Shown: piece by piece, positions 15,594-25,603 of the stretch | How positions within the stretch are numbered: the first letter of the stretch is position 1 | Layout of the letters: every line of letters begins with the position of its first letter | Notes under the pieces: model-generated | The model's database searches: none | Seen by the model: the letters and a program-made list of their open reading frames with translations, nothing else | What the model was told of the DNA's origin: nothing | Position numbers and translations under genes: made by a program | NCBI RefSeq assembly: GCF_004349245.1 | Contig: NZ_SMLC01000045.1 | Location: forward strand, 1-48,277 | Source of the DNA: Actinomadura sp. 6K520 | GTDB taxonomy: Bacteria > Actinomycetota > Actinomycetes > Streptosporangiales > Streptosporangiaceae | Reading direction: 5' to 3' | DNA length: 48,277 bases

Positions 15594-17207
15594 ATGAGCG
15601 GACCCGAGATCGGCTCCCGCGCCGACCTGGCGGCCGAGGCGTTCAAGGCGAGCGCCGCCCACAACGAGGCGCTCGCCGCGGAGCTGCGCGAGCACCTCGA
15701 CCGGGCCGGGCGCGGCGGCCCCGAGCGGGCACGCGAGCGGCACGTCGCACGCGGCAAGCTGCTCCCCCGCGACCGGGTCGACACGCTCCTCGACCCCGGA
15801 TCGCCCTTCCTGGAACTGTCGCCGCTGGCCGCGAACGGAATGTACGGGGACGAGGCCCCCGGCGCCGGGATCATCACGGGAGTCGGGCGGATCTCCGGGC
15901 GCGAATGCGTCGTCGTCGCCAACGACGCCACCGTCAAGGGCGGCACCTACTACCCGGTCACGGTGAAGAAGCACCTGCGCGCCCAGGAGGTGGCGCTGCA
16001 CAACCGCCTCCCCTGCGTCTACCTGGTCGACTCCGGCGGCGCGTTCCTGCCCCGGCAGGACGAGGTGTTCCCCGACCGCGAGCATTTCGGCCGCATCTTC
16101 TACAACCAGGCCACGATGTCGGGACGCGGCATCCCGCAGATCGCGGCGGTGCTGGGATCGTGCACGGCGGGCGGCGCGTACGTCCCGGCGATGAGCGACG
16201 AGGCCGTCATCGTCCGCGGCCAGGGGACGATCTTCCTGGGCGGGCCGCCGCTGGTGAAGGCGGCCACCGGCGAGGTCGTCACGGCCGAGGAGCTGGGCGG
16301 CGGCGAACTGCACTCCCGCACGTCGGGCGTCACCGACCACCTAGCCGAGGACGACGCGCACGCGCTGCGGATCGTCCGCGACATCGTCGGCACGCTCGGG
16401 CCGCGCGAACCGCGCCCGTGGGACGCCGCGCCGTCCGAGGCCCCGGCCCTGGATCCGGCGGAGCTGTACGGAATCGTCCCGCCGGACCCGCGCACCCCCT
16501 ACGACGTGCGCGAGGTCATCGCCCGCATCGTGGACGGCAGCCGCTTCCAGGAGTTCAAGAAGGAGTACGGTCCCACGCTCGTCACCGGCTTCGCCCGCAT
16601 CCACGGGCATCCGGTCGGGATCGTCGCCAACAACGGCATCCTGTTCGGCGAGTCGGCGCAGAAGGGCGCGCACTTCATCGAGCTGTGCGACCGGCGCAGC
16701 GTCCCGCTCGTGTTCCTGCAGAACATCACCGGGTTCATGGTCGGCCGCGAGTACGAGGCGGGCGGCATCGCCAAGCACGGCGCCAAGATGGTCACCGCCG
16801 TCGCCTGCGCCCGGGTCCCGAAGTTCACCGTCGTCATCGGCGGCTCGTTCGGCGCCGGGAACTACGCCATGTGCGGGCGCGCCTATTCGCCCCGCTTCCT
16901 GTGGATGTGGCCGAACGCCCGGATCTCGGTGATGGGCGGGGAGCAGGCGGCGAGCGTGCTGGCCACCGTCCGCCGCGACCAGATGGAGGCGCGCGGCGAG
17001 GAGTGGCCCGCGCGGGACGAGGAGGATTTCAAGGCCCCGATCCGCGAGCAGTACGAGGCCCAGGGGAACCCGTACTACTCGACGGCCCGGCTGTGGGACG
17101 ACGGGGTGATCGACCCGCTCGACACCCGGCGCGTGCTGGGGCTCGGGCTCTCGGCCGCCGCCAACGCGCCGCTGGAGCCGGTCGGCTACGGCGTCTTCCG
17201 GATGTGA
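15594..17207 (+). CDS. mccB: Methylcrotonyl-CoA carboxylase beta (carboxyltransferase) subunit
   Basis: A 537-aa carboxyltransferase subunit that transfers CO2 from carboxybiotin to an acyl-CoA. The sequence matches the methylcrotonyl-CoA type: [20 protein letters not shown], then [60 protein letters not shown], and in the second half [20 protein letters not shown] and [32 protein letters not shown] ribosome-binding site precedes the ATG at 15594. First gene of the operon with mccA, hmgL and an acyl-CoA dehydrogenase, which fixes the pathway as leucine degradation. Probably controlled by the adjacent TetR. Confidence 0.92.
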   Translation: MSGPEIGSRADLAAEAFKASAAHNEALAAELREHLDRAGRGGPERARERHVARGKLLPRDRVDTLLDPGSPFLELSPLAANGMYGDEAPGAGIITGVGRISGRECVVVANDATVKGGTYYPVTVKKHLRAQEVALHNRLPCVYLVDSGGAFLPRQDEVFPDREHFGRIFYNQATMSGRGIPQIAAVLGSCTAGGAYVPAMSDEAVIVRGQGTIFLGGPPLVKAATGEVVTAEELGGGELHSRTSGVTDHLAEDDAHALRIVRDIVGTLGPREPRPWDAAPSEAPALDPAELYGIVPPDPRTPYDVREVIARIVDGSRFQEFKKEYGPTLVTGFARIHGHPVGIVANNGILFGESAQKGAHFIELCDRRSVPLVFLQNITGFMVGREYEAGGIAKHGAKMVTAVACARVPKFTVVIGGSFGAGNYAMCGRAYSPRFLWMWPNARISVMGGEQAASVLATVRRDQMEARGEEWPARDEEDFKAPIREQYEAQGNPYYSTARLWDDGVIDPLDTRRVLGLGLSAAANAPLEPVGYGVFRM

Positions 17208-17214
17208 GGGTGTG

Positions 17215-19152
17215 ATGTTCGACAGCGTCCTGGTCGCCAACCGCGGGGAGATCGCCGTCCGCGTCTTCCGCACGCTGCGGCGGCTCGGTGTCCGGGCGGT
17301 GGCCGTCCACACCGACGCCGACGCCCTGTCGCGGCACGTCCGGGAGGCGGACGAGGCCCTGCGCGTCCCGTCGTACCTGGACATCGAGGCCGTGCTCGCG
17401 GCGGCCCGCGACTCGGGGGCGTCGGCCGTGCACCCGGGGTACGGCTTCCTCGCGGAGAACGCGGAGTTCGCGCGGGCGTGCGGCGCGGCGGGGCTGGTGT
17501 TCGTCGGCCCGCCGGCCGAGGCGATCGAGGCGATGGGCGACAAGATCCGCGCGAAGCGGACGGTCGCCGCGGCCGGCGTCCCCGTCGTCCCCGGCCGGGA
17601 CGAACCGGGCCTTACGGACGCCGAGCTGCAGGCTGCCGCGCTGGAGATCGGGCTGCCGGTGCTGCTGAAGCCGTCCGCGGGCGGCGGCGGGAAGGGGATG
17701 CGGCTCGTCCGCGACGCGGCGGACCTGCCGGAGGCCATCGCGTCCGCCCGCCGCGAGGCCCGCGGCTCGTTCGGCGACGACACGCTGCTCGCCGAGCGGT
17801 TCGTCGAGAACCCCCGGCACATCGAGATCCAGATCTTCGCGGACGCCCACGGCAACGCGCTCCACCTGGGCGAACGCGAGTGCAGCCTGCAACGCCGCCA
17901 CCAGAAGATCATCGAGGAGGCGCCGTCCCCGCTGCTGGACGCCGCCGCGCGGGACCGGATGGGCACCGCCGCCGTCGCCGCGGCCCGCGCCGTCGGGTAC
18001 GCGGGCGCCGGGACGGTCGAGTACATCGTCTCCGCCGACCGCCCGGACGAGTTCTTCTTCATGGAGATGAACACCCGGCTCCAGGTCGAGCACCCGGTCA
18101 CCGAGCTGGTGACCGGCCTCGACCTGGTCGAACTGCAGCTCCGGGCGGCGGCCGGCGAGCCGCTCCCGCTCACCCAGGACGACGTCCGCCTCGCCGGCCA
18201 CTCGATCGAGGCCCGCGTCTACGCCGAGGACCCGGCGCGCGGTTTCCTGCCGACCGGCGGACGCGTCCTCGCTCTGGCCGAACCGGCCGGCGCCCGCGTC
18301 GACTCCGGGCTCGACGTCGGCACCGAGATCGGCGGCTCCTACGACCCGATGCTCGCCAAGGTGATCGTCCACGGCGCCGACCGCGCCGAGGCCCTGCACC
18401 GTCTCGACCGGGCCCTCGCCTCCTACACGCTGCTGGGCGTCCCGACGAACGTCGCGTTCCTGCGGTCGCTGCTGCGGCATCCGCCGGTCGTGGCGGGCGA
18501 CCTCGACACCGGCCTGGTCGAGCGCGCCGTGGACGACCTGGTGTCCGGCGCGGCGGTCCCGCCCGAGGTGCTGGCCGCCGCCGCGCTGGAACGGATGCGG
18601 GCCCTCGAAACGGGGGACGACCCCTGGGACATCCCGGACGGCTGGCGGCCCGGCGCGCACGCCTGGGCGCCGTGGATCATCACGCCGTCCGGTGGCGAGC
18701 CGGTCGAGGTCCGCGTGCAGGGGCGCGCCGGGGCCGCGCTGGTCGCCGTCGGCGGCGGCCCCCCGGTACCGGCCGCGCTGAACGGCCCGTTCACCCTGAC
18801 CTACGCTGGGAGGACGACCTCGTTCACGGCCGCCCGCGACGGGCACGTCCTGTGGCTCGGCCGCGACGGGCACGCGTGGGCGCTCGGCGAGCACGTCCGC
18901 GCCGAGGCGGGCGCGGCGTCCGCCGGGACGGGCGACGGGGTGTTGCGCAGCCCGATGCCGGGCACGGTCCTGGCCGTCAAGGCGGCCGAGGGCGACCGGG
19001 TGTCGGCGGGGCAGCCGCTCGTGGTCGTCGAGGCGATGAAGATGGAGCACGCCGTCACCGCGCCGCTGTCCGGCGTGGTGGCGAAGCTGCCGGTACGCGC
19101 GGGCGCGCAGGTCGCCCTCGACGCGGTGCTGGCCGTGATCGAGGAGGAATGA
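17215..19152 (+). CDS. mccA: Methylcrotonyl-CoA carboxylase alpha (biotin) subunit
   Basis: A 645-aa fusion of biotin carboxylase and biotin carboxyl carrier domains. The carboxylase part starts [21 protein letters not shown] and contains the ATP-grasp loop [12 protein letters not shown] and the [15 protein letters not shown] catalytic block. The carrier domain is at the C-terminus with the biotin-accepting motif EAMKM (Lys609). Homology ends at VIEEE. The ATG at 17215 directly follows a GTG at 17212; either could start. Seven bases separate it from mccB. It forms the holoenzyme with MccB and requires biotinylation by BirA from elsewhere. Confidence 0.93.
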   Translation: MFDSVLVANRGEIAVRVFRTLRRLGVRAVAVHTDADALSRHVREADEALRVPSYLDIEAVLAAARDSGASAVHPGYGFLAENAEFARACGAAGLVFVGPPAEAIEAMGDKIRAKRTVAAAGVPVVPGRDEPGLTDAELQAAALEIGLPVLLKPSAGGGGKGMRLVRDAADLPEAIASARREARGSFGDDTLLAERFVENPRHIEIQIFADAHGNALHLGERECSLQRRHQKIIEEAPSPLLDAAARDRMGTAAVAAARAVGYAGAGTVEYIVSADRPDEFFFMEMNTRLQVEHPVTELVTGLDLVELQLRAAAGEPLPLTQDDVRLAGHSIEARVYAEDPARGFLPTGGRVLALAEPAGARVDSGLDVGTEIGGSYDPMLAKVIVHGADRAEALHRLDRALASYTLLGVPTNVAFLRSLLRHPPVVAGDLDTGLVERAVDDLVSGAAVPPEVLAAAALERMRALETGDDPWDIPDGWRPGAHAWAPWIITPSGGEPVEVRVQGRAGAALVAVGGGPPVPAALNGPFTLTYAGRTTSFTAARDGHVLWLGRDGHAWALGEHVRAEAGAASAGTGDGVLRSPMPGTVLAVKAAEGDRVSAGQPLVVVEAMKMEHAVTAPLSGVVAKLPVRAGAQVALDAVLAVIEEE

Positions 19153-19154
19153 CG

Positions 19155-20078
19155 ATGCGGGTACCTCTCTCCGGCCTTCCGAGGCGCGTCTCGATCTACG
19201 AGGTCGGGCCGCGGGACGGGCTGCAGAACGAGAAGGCGGTCGTCCCCGTGGACGTCAAGTCCGAGTTCGTGACCCGGCTGGCCGCCGCGGGCCTCCGCAC
19301 GATCGAGACGACCAGCTTCGTCCACCCCAGGTGGGTACCGCAGCTCGCCGACGCCGAGGACCTCCTCGACGTGCTGCCCCGCTCCCCCGACCTGCGCTAC
19401 CCCGTCCTCGTCCCGAACGAGCGGGGCCTGGAACGGGCGCTCCGCAACGGCGTCACCGAGATCGCGATCTTCGGCAGCGCCACCGAGTCGTTCGCCCGCC
19501 GCAACCTCAACCGCACCGTGGACGAGTCGCTCGACATGTTCGCGCCCGTCGTCGAGCGCGCCCACGGCGAAGGGCTCTGGGTGCGCGCCTACATCTCGAT
19601 GGTGTGCGGCGACCCCTGGGAGGGCGACGTGCCCATCGAGCAGGTCGTGTCGGTCGCGTCCCGGCTGATGGACCTCGGCTGCTCCCAGCTCAGCCTCGGC
19701 GACACCGTCGGCGTCGGCACGCCCGGCCACGTCACCGCCCTCATCGAGGCGCTCGGCGCCGCGGGCATCGGCACCGAGCGGCTCGCCGTCCACTTCCACG
19801 ACACCTACGGGCAGGCCCTCGCCAACACCCTCGCCGCCCTCCGCGCCGGCGTCACCTGCGTCGACTCGTCGGCGGGCGGCCTCGGCGGCTGCCCGTACGC
19901 CGAGAGCGCCACCGGCAACCTGCCCACCGAGGACCTCGTCTGGATGCTGCACGGCCTCGGCATCGACACCGGCGTCGACCTCGGCAAGCTCGTCGAGACC
20001 AGCCACTGGATGGCCCGCCACCTCGGCCGCCCCAGCCCGTCCCGCGTCGTCCAGGCCCTCGCCCCCCGATCGGAGTGA
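19155..20078 (+). CDS. hmgL: Hydroxymethylglutaryl-CoA lyase
   Basis: A 307-aa TIM-barrel enzyme that cleaves HMG-CoA to acetoacetate and acetyl-CoA, the last step of leucine catabolism. Family hallmarks are VSIYEVGPRDGLQNE at the start, ETTSFVHPRWVPQLADA, LSLGDTVGVGTPG, the metal-binding VHFHDTYGQA, and the catalytic cysteine loop GGLGGCPYAESATGN. The ATG at 19155 is preferred because AGGAGG lies 7 bases upstream; an ATG at 19149 overlapping the mccA stop is an alternative that adds two residues. Tightly coupled to mccA. Confidence 0.92.
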   Translation: MRVPLSGLPRRVSIYEVGPRDGLQNEKAVVPVDVKSEFVTRLAAAGLRTIETTSFVHPRWVPQLADAEDLLDVLPRSPDLRYPVLVPNERGLERALRNGVTEIAIFGSATESFARRNLNRTVDESLDMFAPVVERAHGEGLWVRAYISMVCGDPWEGDVPIEQVVSVASRLMDLGCSQLSLGDTVGVGTPGHVTALIEALGAAGIGTERLAVHFHDTYGQALANTLAALRAGVTCVDSSAGGLGGCPYAESATGNLPTEDLVWMLHGLGIDTGVDLGKLVETSHWMARHLGRPSPSRVVQALAPRSE

Positions 20079-20086
20079 CCCCCCTT

Positions 20087-21235
20087 ATGATCAACTTCAC
20101 GCTCAGCGACGAGCAGGAGGAGCTTCGGCGCACGGTCGAGCGGTTCGCCCGCGAGACGGTCGCCCCCGTCATCGGGGACCTGTACGAGCGCGGCGAGTTC
20201 CCGTACGAGATCGTCGCCGCGATGGGCCGGATGGGCCTGTTCGGGCTGCCGTTCCCCGAGGAGCACGGCGGCATGGGCGGCGACTACTTCGCCCTGTGCC
20301 TGGCCCTGGAGGAACTCGCCCGCGTCGACTCGTCCGTGGCGATCACGCTGGAGGCCGGCGTCTCGCTGGGCGCCATGCCGATCTACCGGTTCGGCTCGCC
20401 CGAGCAGAAGAAGCGGTGGCTGCCGCAGCTCACGTCCGGTGAGAAGCTGGCGGGCTTCGGCCTGACCGAGCCGGGTGGCGGCTCCGACGTCCCCGGCGGC
20501 ATGCGCACCACCGCCCGACTGGACGGCGACACCTGGGTGATCAACGGCTCGAAGTCGTTCATCACCAACTCCGGCACCGACATCACCGCGTTCGTGACGG
20601 TCACGGCCTTCACCGGCGACGGCGAGATCTCCACGATCATCGTCCCCAACGGGACCCCGGGCTTCACCGTCGGGCGCAAGTACTCCAAGGTCGGCTGGTC
20701 GGCGTCCGACACCCGCGAGCTGTCCTTCGACGACGTGCGCGTCCCCGCCGAGAACCTCGTCGGCGAGCGCGGCCGCGGCTACGCCCAGTTCCTCCGCATC
20801 CTGGACGAGGGCCGCATCGCGATCGCCGCGCTCTCCGTCGGCCTCGCCCAGGGCTGCGTGGACGAGTGCCTCCGCTACGTCGGCGAGCGCGAGGCGTTCG
20901 GCCGGGAGATCGGCCGCTACCAGGCCATCCAGTTCAAGGTCGCCGACATGGAGACGCGCGCCCACACCGCCCGCCTGGCCTACTACGCCGCGGCCGCGAA
21001 GCTCCTCGCCGGCGAGCCGTTCAAGAAGGAGGCGGCGATCGCCAAGCTCGTCGCGTCCAACGCCGCCATGGACAACGCCCGCGACGCCACCCAGATCTTC
21101 GGCGGCTACGGCTTCATGAACGAGTACGCGGTCGGCCGCTTCTACCGCGACGCGAAGATCCTCGAAGTGGGCGAGGGCACCTCGGAGGTCCAGCGCATGC
21201 TGATCGCCCGCGCCCTCGGCCTCCCCGCGTCCTGA
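20087..21235 (+). CDS. Acyl-CoA dehydrogenase, probably isovaleryl-CoA dehydrogenase
   Basis: A 382-aa FAD-dependent acyl-CoA dehydrogenase. Signature blocks are GFGLTEPGGGSDVPGGMRT, WVINGSKSFITNSGTDI, FGREIGRYQAIQFKVADM and IFGGYGFMNEYAVGRFYRDA, followed by VGEGTSEVQ, whose glutamate aligns with the C-terminal catalytic base of many short-chain dehydrogenases. Operon context (8 bases after hmgL, with mccBA) points to isovaleryl-CoA as substrate. In that enzyme the base lies at a different position, so another short-branched acyl-CoA is possible. Last gene of the operon; no strong hairpin follows before the convergent gene at 21255. Confidence 0.88.
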   Translation: MINFTLSDEQEELRRTVERFARETVAPVIGDLYERGEFPYEIVAAMGRMGLFGLPFPEEHGGMGGDYFALCLALEELARVDSSVAITLEAGVSLGAMPIYRFGSPEQKKRWLPQLTSGEKLAGFGLTEPGGGSDVPGGMRTTARLDGDTWVINGSKSFITNSGTDITAFVTVTAFTGDGEISTIIVPNGTPGFTVGRKYSKVGWSASDTRELSFDDVRVPAENLVGERGRGYAQFLRILDEGRIAIAALSVGLAQGCVDECLRYVGEREAFGREIGRYQAIQFKVADMETRAHTARLAYYAAAAKLLAGEPFKKEAAIAKLVASNAAMDNARDATQIFGGYGFMNEYAVGRFYRDAKILEVGEGTSEVQRMLIARALGLPAS

Positions 21236-21254
21236 CGCGGCACGCCACCGGCCG

Positions 21255-22490
21255 TCAGCCGATCTTCGAGAAGTCGATCAGTGTCGTCCCGCCCTTGCCC
21301 TCGATGAACAGCTGCGGGTCAGAGTCGTCGCGCCTCGGCGCGATCGCCTCGTTAAACCGTCGAACACCCGTGTCGAGCAGCGCGCCGGTCTCAAAGTCGT
21401 ACAGGACGTGGTTCCTCGGCAGGTGACCTGACGGGAAGTAGGGGAGGAACCGTCCGTAGATGACGCCCTCCCGCGGCGCGATGAATGCGTCGACGGGCAT
21501 CGACCTGCCGGCCTTCCCGTCCCTGCGCTGCACGGCGGCCACCGCGTCCCCGTGATAGGCGACGCCGGACGCGGGGCCGCCGACGCACCAGATCACCCCG
21601 CATGACCACGCTCCCTTGAACGGCGCGAGAACGGCCTCTCGGCGCTCCCCCGTCCGGACGTTCCGCAGCGACTTGTACTTGACGTCCCCGGCCTTGTTCG
21701 CGTCGGACGCGGGCGAGCCGATCCACGGCCAGGAGACGATCCCGAAGCCGCCGGTGCCGGGGATCTTCTCCGGCGTCCCGCCCGCCAGCGGCACCCGGTA
21801 CACGCCGTCCTTCATGCCCCAGACGACGGTGTCGCCGTCGATGAGCAGCGTGGACACCGAATCCCCCCGCGTCCCCGCGATCTTGCGCGCGGTTCCACCG
21901 GCGAGCGGGGCGCCCCAGATCTCCACCGTGTCGCGTCCCCCCGCCCGGTAGGACAGCCACCAGACGACCTGGCCGCCCCCGACGGTGAAGTCGGACGCGT
22001 AAATCTTCGAGCCGCGTGGGACCACGATGTCGGTGATCACCGTGGCCTTCCGGGCGTCGAGGTCGTAGGACCACAGCTTGTCCGACTTCTCGAAGGACGA
22101 CGTGGTCGCCCCCACCAGTGTGCCGTCGTCCAGGAGCGCGACCGGGTGCAGCGCGCGCCCGTTGGGCAGCTCACCGGGAATGCTCCGGACCGCGTCCGGC
22201 CACCGATCACGCAGCTTGACCGGCGCGCCGAGGTCCGCGCGCGACACCGGCTTGAGCTTGCCGGGCGCGGCGACGGGAGGCGCCTCCTCACCGGACCGCA
22301 GCAACCCGCCGGCCGCGCCCGTCCCGCCGACGACGACCGCAATGGCGAGCGCCGCGGCGGACGTCCGGCGGCGCCGCCTTCTCCGGTGTCCCGCCTCGAC
22401 ACGCTCCAGCAGCCCCGGGTCGGCCGCGGGCGCCTTCCGCGCCGCGGTCGTCAGGGTGCCGCGCAGAGCACGATCCAGGTCATCGGTCAT
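21255..22490 (-). CDS. Membrane-anchored propeller-like protein partnered with a sigma factor
   Basis: A 411-aa protein with a short charged cytoplasmic N-terminus (MTDDLDRALRGTLTTAARKAP), a poly-arginine stretch and a single transmembrane helix (about 42-64, ALAIAVVVGGTGAAGGLL). An extracellular domain of beta-propeller-like repeats follows, such as GGQVVWWLSY, TLLIDGDTVVWGMKDG and VYRVPLAGGTPEKI. Its start overlaps the sigma gene by 11 bases. This arrangement is usual for proteins that accompany SigE-type sigma factors in actinomycetes, so it may be an anti-sigma or sensory partner, but no zinc anti-sigma motif is seen. Convergent with the acyl-CoA dehydrogenase gene. Confidence 0.75.
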   Translation of the reverse strand: MTDDLDRALRGTLTTAARKAPAADPGLLERVEAGHRRRRRRRTSAAALAIAVVVGGTGAAGGLLRSGEEAPPVAAPGKLKPVSRADLGAPVKLRDRWPDAVRSIPGELPNGRALHPVALLDDGTLVGATTSSFEKSDKLWSYDLDARKATVITDIVVPRGSKIYASDFTVGGGQVVWWLSYRAGGRDTVEIWGAPLAGGTARKIAGTRGDSVSTLLIDGDTVVWGMKDGVYRVPLAGGTPEKIPGTGGFGIVSWPWIGSPASDANKAGDVKYKSLRNVRTGERREAVLAPFKGAWSCGVIWCVGGPASGVAYHGDAVAAVQRRDGKAGRSMPVDAFIAPREGVIYGRFLPYFPSGHLPRNHVLYDFETGALLDTGVRRFNEAIAPRRDDSDPQLFIEGKGGTTLIDFSKIG

Positions 22491-22998
22491 GGTGTCCTCC
22501 CGTGGTAGCCGGGGCGGCGGCCGGTAGCCAGTCCGCGCGAAGTTTGCCGAGTGCGCGGGCGGCCTGGCTGCGGACCGTCCCGCGCGAGATGCCGAGCACC
22601 CTTGCGATGTCCTCGTCCGCCAGGTCCTCGTAGTAGCGCAGGACCAGCACCGCCCGCTGTCGCGGCGGAAGCGCCGCCAAGGCCGTCCACAGCCGCGGGT
22701 CGTGCTCGGCCCGCTCGATGCCGCGGTCGTCGTACCGCTCCTCCGGCACGCTGCCGACCAGTTGCTCCCGTCTTCGCCGCCGCCACAGGCTGATGTGCCG
22801 CCGCGCCATGATCGTGCGGACGTACCCCTCGGGATCGTTCTTGTTGACGACCCGGTCCCAGGCGCCGCGGAGCCTGACCAGCCCGTCCTGCACCAGGTCC
22901 GCCGCGTCGTCGGCGTTGCCGGTGAGCACGTAGCCGTAGCGGAGCAGAGCCTGCGCACGAGTCGTTACGAAGTCCTCATACGTCACGTCGTCGTTCAA
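22480..22998 (-). CDS. SigE-family ECF RNA polymerase sigma factor
   Basis: A 172-aa ECF sigma factor. Region 2 reads EDFVTTRAQALLRYGYVLTG, then NADDAADLVQDGLVRLRGAW and DPEGYVRTIMARRHISLWRR. Region 4 reads ALPPRQRAVLVLRYYEDLAD, then EDIARVLGISRGTVRSQAAR with the HTH. Both halves are intact, unlike the remnant at 4684. The TTG at 22998 has AAGGA 8 bases upstream; a GTG at 22986 is the alternative. It overlaps the downstream membrane protein, which is its probable partner. Signal and regulon unknown. Confidence 0.87.
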   Translation of the reverse strand: MNDDVTYEDFVTTRAQALLRYGYVLTGNADDAADLVQDGLVRLRGAWDRVVNKNDPEGYVRTIMARRHISLWRRRRREQLVGSVPEERYDDRGIERAEHDPRLWTALAALPPRQRAVLVLRYYEDLADEDIARVLGISRGTVRSQAARALGKLRADWLPAAAPATTGGHHDR

Positions 22999-23087
22999 AG
23001 GGCCTGTCCTTCCCGTCGCTCCCAGGACGCCCGACTTCCCGGATCTGTTGCACGGCCCGCCCCGGACGAGACCGGTAGGGTCGGCAG

Positions 23088-23849
23088 ATGCTCCAGCGCG
23101 CATACGGCATCGCCCGCTCCCTGGTCATGTACTACGGCGTGCCGGGCAAGCACCGACGCGCGACGCGCCTCTACGGCGAGTTCCTGCGCCCCGGCGACCT
23201 CGCCTTCGACATCGGCGCGCACGTGGGCGGCCGGATACGCGTGTGGCGGCACTTCGGCGCACGAGTGGTCGCGGTCGAGCCCCAGCCCGACTGCCTGAGC
23301 GTCCTACGCCTCTTCTACGGCCGCGACCAGAACGTCACCATCGTCCCAGGAGCCGCCGGGGCAAAGCCGGGCCGCGCGGAACTGGCACTCTCGACGGCGA
23401 CGCCCACGGTCTCCTCGATGTCCCCCGACTGGATCAAGTCGGTGACGACCGACAGCAGCTTCGCCCACGTCCGCTGGGACAAGACGGTCGAGATCGAGGT
23501 CACCACGCTGGACGACCTCATCGCCGCCCACGGCGTACCTGCCTTCTGCAAGATCGACGTAGAGGGCTTCGAGGCGGACGTCCTAGCGGGCCTGACCCAC
23601 CCCGTCCCCGCCCTGTCCTTCGAGTACGTGCCCTCAGCCCACGACGCCACCCTGGAAGCCCTCCGCCACGTGGAACGGCTCGGCACGGACGCGGGCGGCT
23701 ACGTCTACAACTACTCCCCCATCGAAACGATGAAGTTCGCCAGCCCCCGCTGGCTCGACGCGGCCACCCTGGAGCGCCAGCTAGACCGAATCCGCCCCCG
23801 AGGCCGCTCCGGCGACATCTACGCCCGCCTCCGCGACCGATCCTCATGA
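23088..23849 (+). CDS. FkbM family methyltransferase
   Basis: A 253-aa SAM-dependent methyltransferase of the FkbM family, which typically O-methylates sugars or polyketides. Motif I is FDIGAHVGG (residues 40-48), followed by VVAVEPQPDCLSVLR and the family marker CKIDVEGFEADVLAGL near residue 148. A glycine-for-asparagine type variation after DIGAHVG (GGR instead of the usual GNY) is seen but the fold looks complete. It stands alone and its stop overlaps the convergent methyltransferase gene by 6 bases. Substrate unknown. Confidence 0.85.
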   Translation: MLQRAYGIARSLVMYYGVPGKHRRATRLYGEFLRPGDLAFDIGAHVGGRIRVWRHFGARVVAVEPQPDCLSVLRLFYGRDQNVTIVPGAAGAKPGRAELALSTATPTVSSMSPDWIKSVTTDSSFAHVRWDKTVEIEVTTLDDLIAAHGVPAFCKIDVEGFEADVLAGLTHPVPALSFEYVPSAHDATLEALRHVERLGTDAGGYVYNYSPIETMKFASPRWLDAATLERQLDRIRPRGRSGDIYARLRDRSS

Positions 23850-24452
23850 CCGGCGGTAACCCATGAAGACGGTGAGTTCGGACAGCTCCCGCCGGGTGAC
23901 CTCGGAGAAGCGGCCGCGCATCTCGCGCTCGATCCGCGCCAACTGATCGTCACGCAGCATGAGGCTGCGGGCGATCTTGGACGGCCGCCGACCGCCATGC
24001 CAGGCGATGACCACCCGGCCGCCCTGGCGGGTGACCCGGCGCGACTCGTCCAGCCCCTTCTCCAGGCTCTGCCAGAGGCCGACGGTGTTCACCGAGACGA
24101 CGCAATCGAACTCGGCGTCGCCGAATCCGGTGTCCTCGGCGGTGCCGACCCGGAGATCCGCCTTGGGCCCGTGCTTCCGGGCCATATCGCGCATCTCGGG
24201 GGACGGATCGACGCCGCAGACGCGTCCCGCGGAAGTCCGGAGGAGCCCGCGGACCAGCCCGCCCGGCCCGTACCCGACCTCCAGGATCCGCTCCCCCGGC
24301 CGTACGTCGAGCAGGTTCAGCACCTCGTCCTGCCTGTTCATCCGCAGCATGAGCCGCCCGGCCAGCCGACCGAGGCGCCCTCTCGGCAGCGCGAAGGGCG
24401 AGCGGGTGGCTGCGTCCGAAGTCCAAGGCGTCGTCTCCACGTTCCAGGACAT
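23844..24452 (-). CDS. Class I SAM-dependent methyltransferase
   Basis: About 202 aa with a Methyltransf_11-like core: RILEVGYGPGGLVRGLL (motif I), VCGVDPSPEMRDMARKHG, LRVGTAEDTGFGDAEFDCVV (motif II/III) and the post-core strand RQGGRVVIAWHGG. The ATG at 24452 is preferred because homology-like sequence begins MSWNVETTPW and a GGGCGGGA stretch precedes it. The frame remains open to 24572, which would add 40 basic residues of uncertain reality. Substrate is unknown. Its stop interlocks with that of the FkbM gene. Confidence 0.78.
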   Translation of the reverse strand: MSWNVETTPWTSDAATRSPFALPRGRLGRLAGRLMLRMNRQDEVLNLLDVRPGERILEVGYGPGGLVRGLLRTSAGRVCGVDPSPEMRDMARKHGPKADLRVGTAEDTGFGDAEFDCVVSVNTVGLWQSLEKGLDESRRVTRQGGRVVIAWHGGRRPSKIARSLMLRDDQLARIEREMRGRFSEVTRRELSELTVFMGYRRS

Positions 24453-24730
24453 TCCCGCCCATCCCACTGTGAACCGACCGGTGACACGAACTGCGAGCCG
24501 CGCCACCACGTCCTTCCCGACAGCCCTGACACCGCCTTGCCGGGGCCGGCGCGGCCTGAGTGTCCGCAACAATGTCGAGGAGGTCGCCGATCTTGGTGCA
24601 CCGACGTCAGGGACCCACCGGGTGTCTCAGATACCAGCCACCGGTCAAGTTCTCACCAGGACCACAGCCCGCCAACGAACTAACGATTTACGACACCAGC
24701 AGGGTCTCGATCTTGTGGGTGGCCGAACCG

Positions 24731-25603
24731 TCATCGGCGCGCCCACTCCTCAGCCATCCGGGATATGCGGAGTATAGACTCGTCCGCCGGGAGCGAGACC
24801 GACTTCAACGCTTCCCAGGACATCCGATACATGTGTGTAATGCTGTCATCCTGCAACTCTCCCGTTGTGGAGAGAGTGTCAATATAAACGACGTCGGGAA
24901 AAATCACATCGTAGGATGAGGCAAACTCGAGAAGTGTGAATGTATCAGAGAAGACAGGTGCCCTGTGCACATTTAAAGGCAAAATGTATATTTGCACGTT
25001 CGGCATGACAGCCAGTTCCAGAAGACTGAACATCTGCCTTCTCATGACACCGCCATCACCCACGACTCTCAGCAGGACGGATTCGTCGATAACAGCAGAA
25101 AAGAGGAGCGGACTCTTCCGGTGCAGCAGTTCCTGACGGCGCATGCGAGATTCTAGCCGACGCGCAACTTGGCGCGGAGTCGATACAGCGATCACCCTGC
25201 CGCTCTCCAGCACATGGTGTGCGTACTCCTCGTTCTGCAGGAGCCCAGGGATGGAATAGGTCGTGAAGGTCAGTGCGGTGCACGCCTCGTCTTCCAGGGC
25301 AACATACGCGGCGAACTTTCCAGAGAGCACATCGCTATAACTTCGCCACCATCCTTCCTGTATGGACGCTTGGGCAAGAGCCAGGAGCTCTCCGAGATGC
25401 GTCTCGTCCACACTGTAAAGCTCGAGAAGCAGCCGTACGTCGGAGACGCGAGCGCCGATGCGAGCGTTTTCGATCCGGCTCAGCTTAGAGGGCGACCAGT
25501 CCAATCGCGCCGCAATCTCCTCGACCGTCAGGGCAAGTTGCTCCCTCAGGCGTCGTAGCTCAATCCCGAGTCGACGCCGACGGACGGTCGGCGCTACCGC
25601 CAC
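24731..25603 (-). CDS. XRE-family regulator with DUF5753-type C-terminus (copy 1)
   Basis: A 290-aa regulator with an N-terminal Cro/C1-type HTH (about 10-65: LRRLREQLALTVEEIAARLD then WSPSKLSRIENARIGARVSD) and a large C-terminal domain of the DUF5753 type (GLLQNEEYAHHVLES, VIDESVLLRVVGDGGVMRRQ, LPLNVHRAP). Such proteins are abundant in filamentous actinomycetes and usually sit beside a DUF397 gene. None is recognisable in the 150 bases downstream. It is a clear paralog of the next upstream gene, and is less GC-rich than its surroundings. A TTGCAC element lies about 50 bases before the start. Confidence 0.88.
   Translation of the reverse strand: MAVAPTVRRRRLGIELRRLREQLALTVEEIAARLDWSPSKLSRIENARIGARVSDVRLLLELYSVDETHLGELLALAQASIQEGWWRSYSDVLSGKFAAYVALEDEACTALTFTTYSIPGLLQNEEYAHHVLESGRVIAVSTPRQVARRLESRMRRQELLHRKSPLLFSAVIDESVLLRVVGDGGVMRRQMFSLLELAVMPNVQIYILPLNVHRAPVFSDTFTLLEFASSYDVIFPDVVYIDTLSTTGELQDDSITHMYRMSWEALKSVSLPADESILRISRMAEEWARR

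Noticed and set aside
24573..24730. Possible DUF397 gene downstream of the first XRE regulator
   Set aside because: Both strands were read for the DUF397 pattern (W-KSSRS...NCVE). Only short unrelated frames with stops were found.
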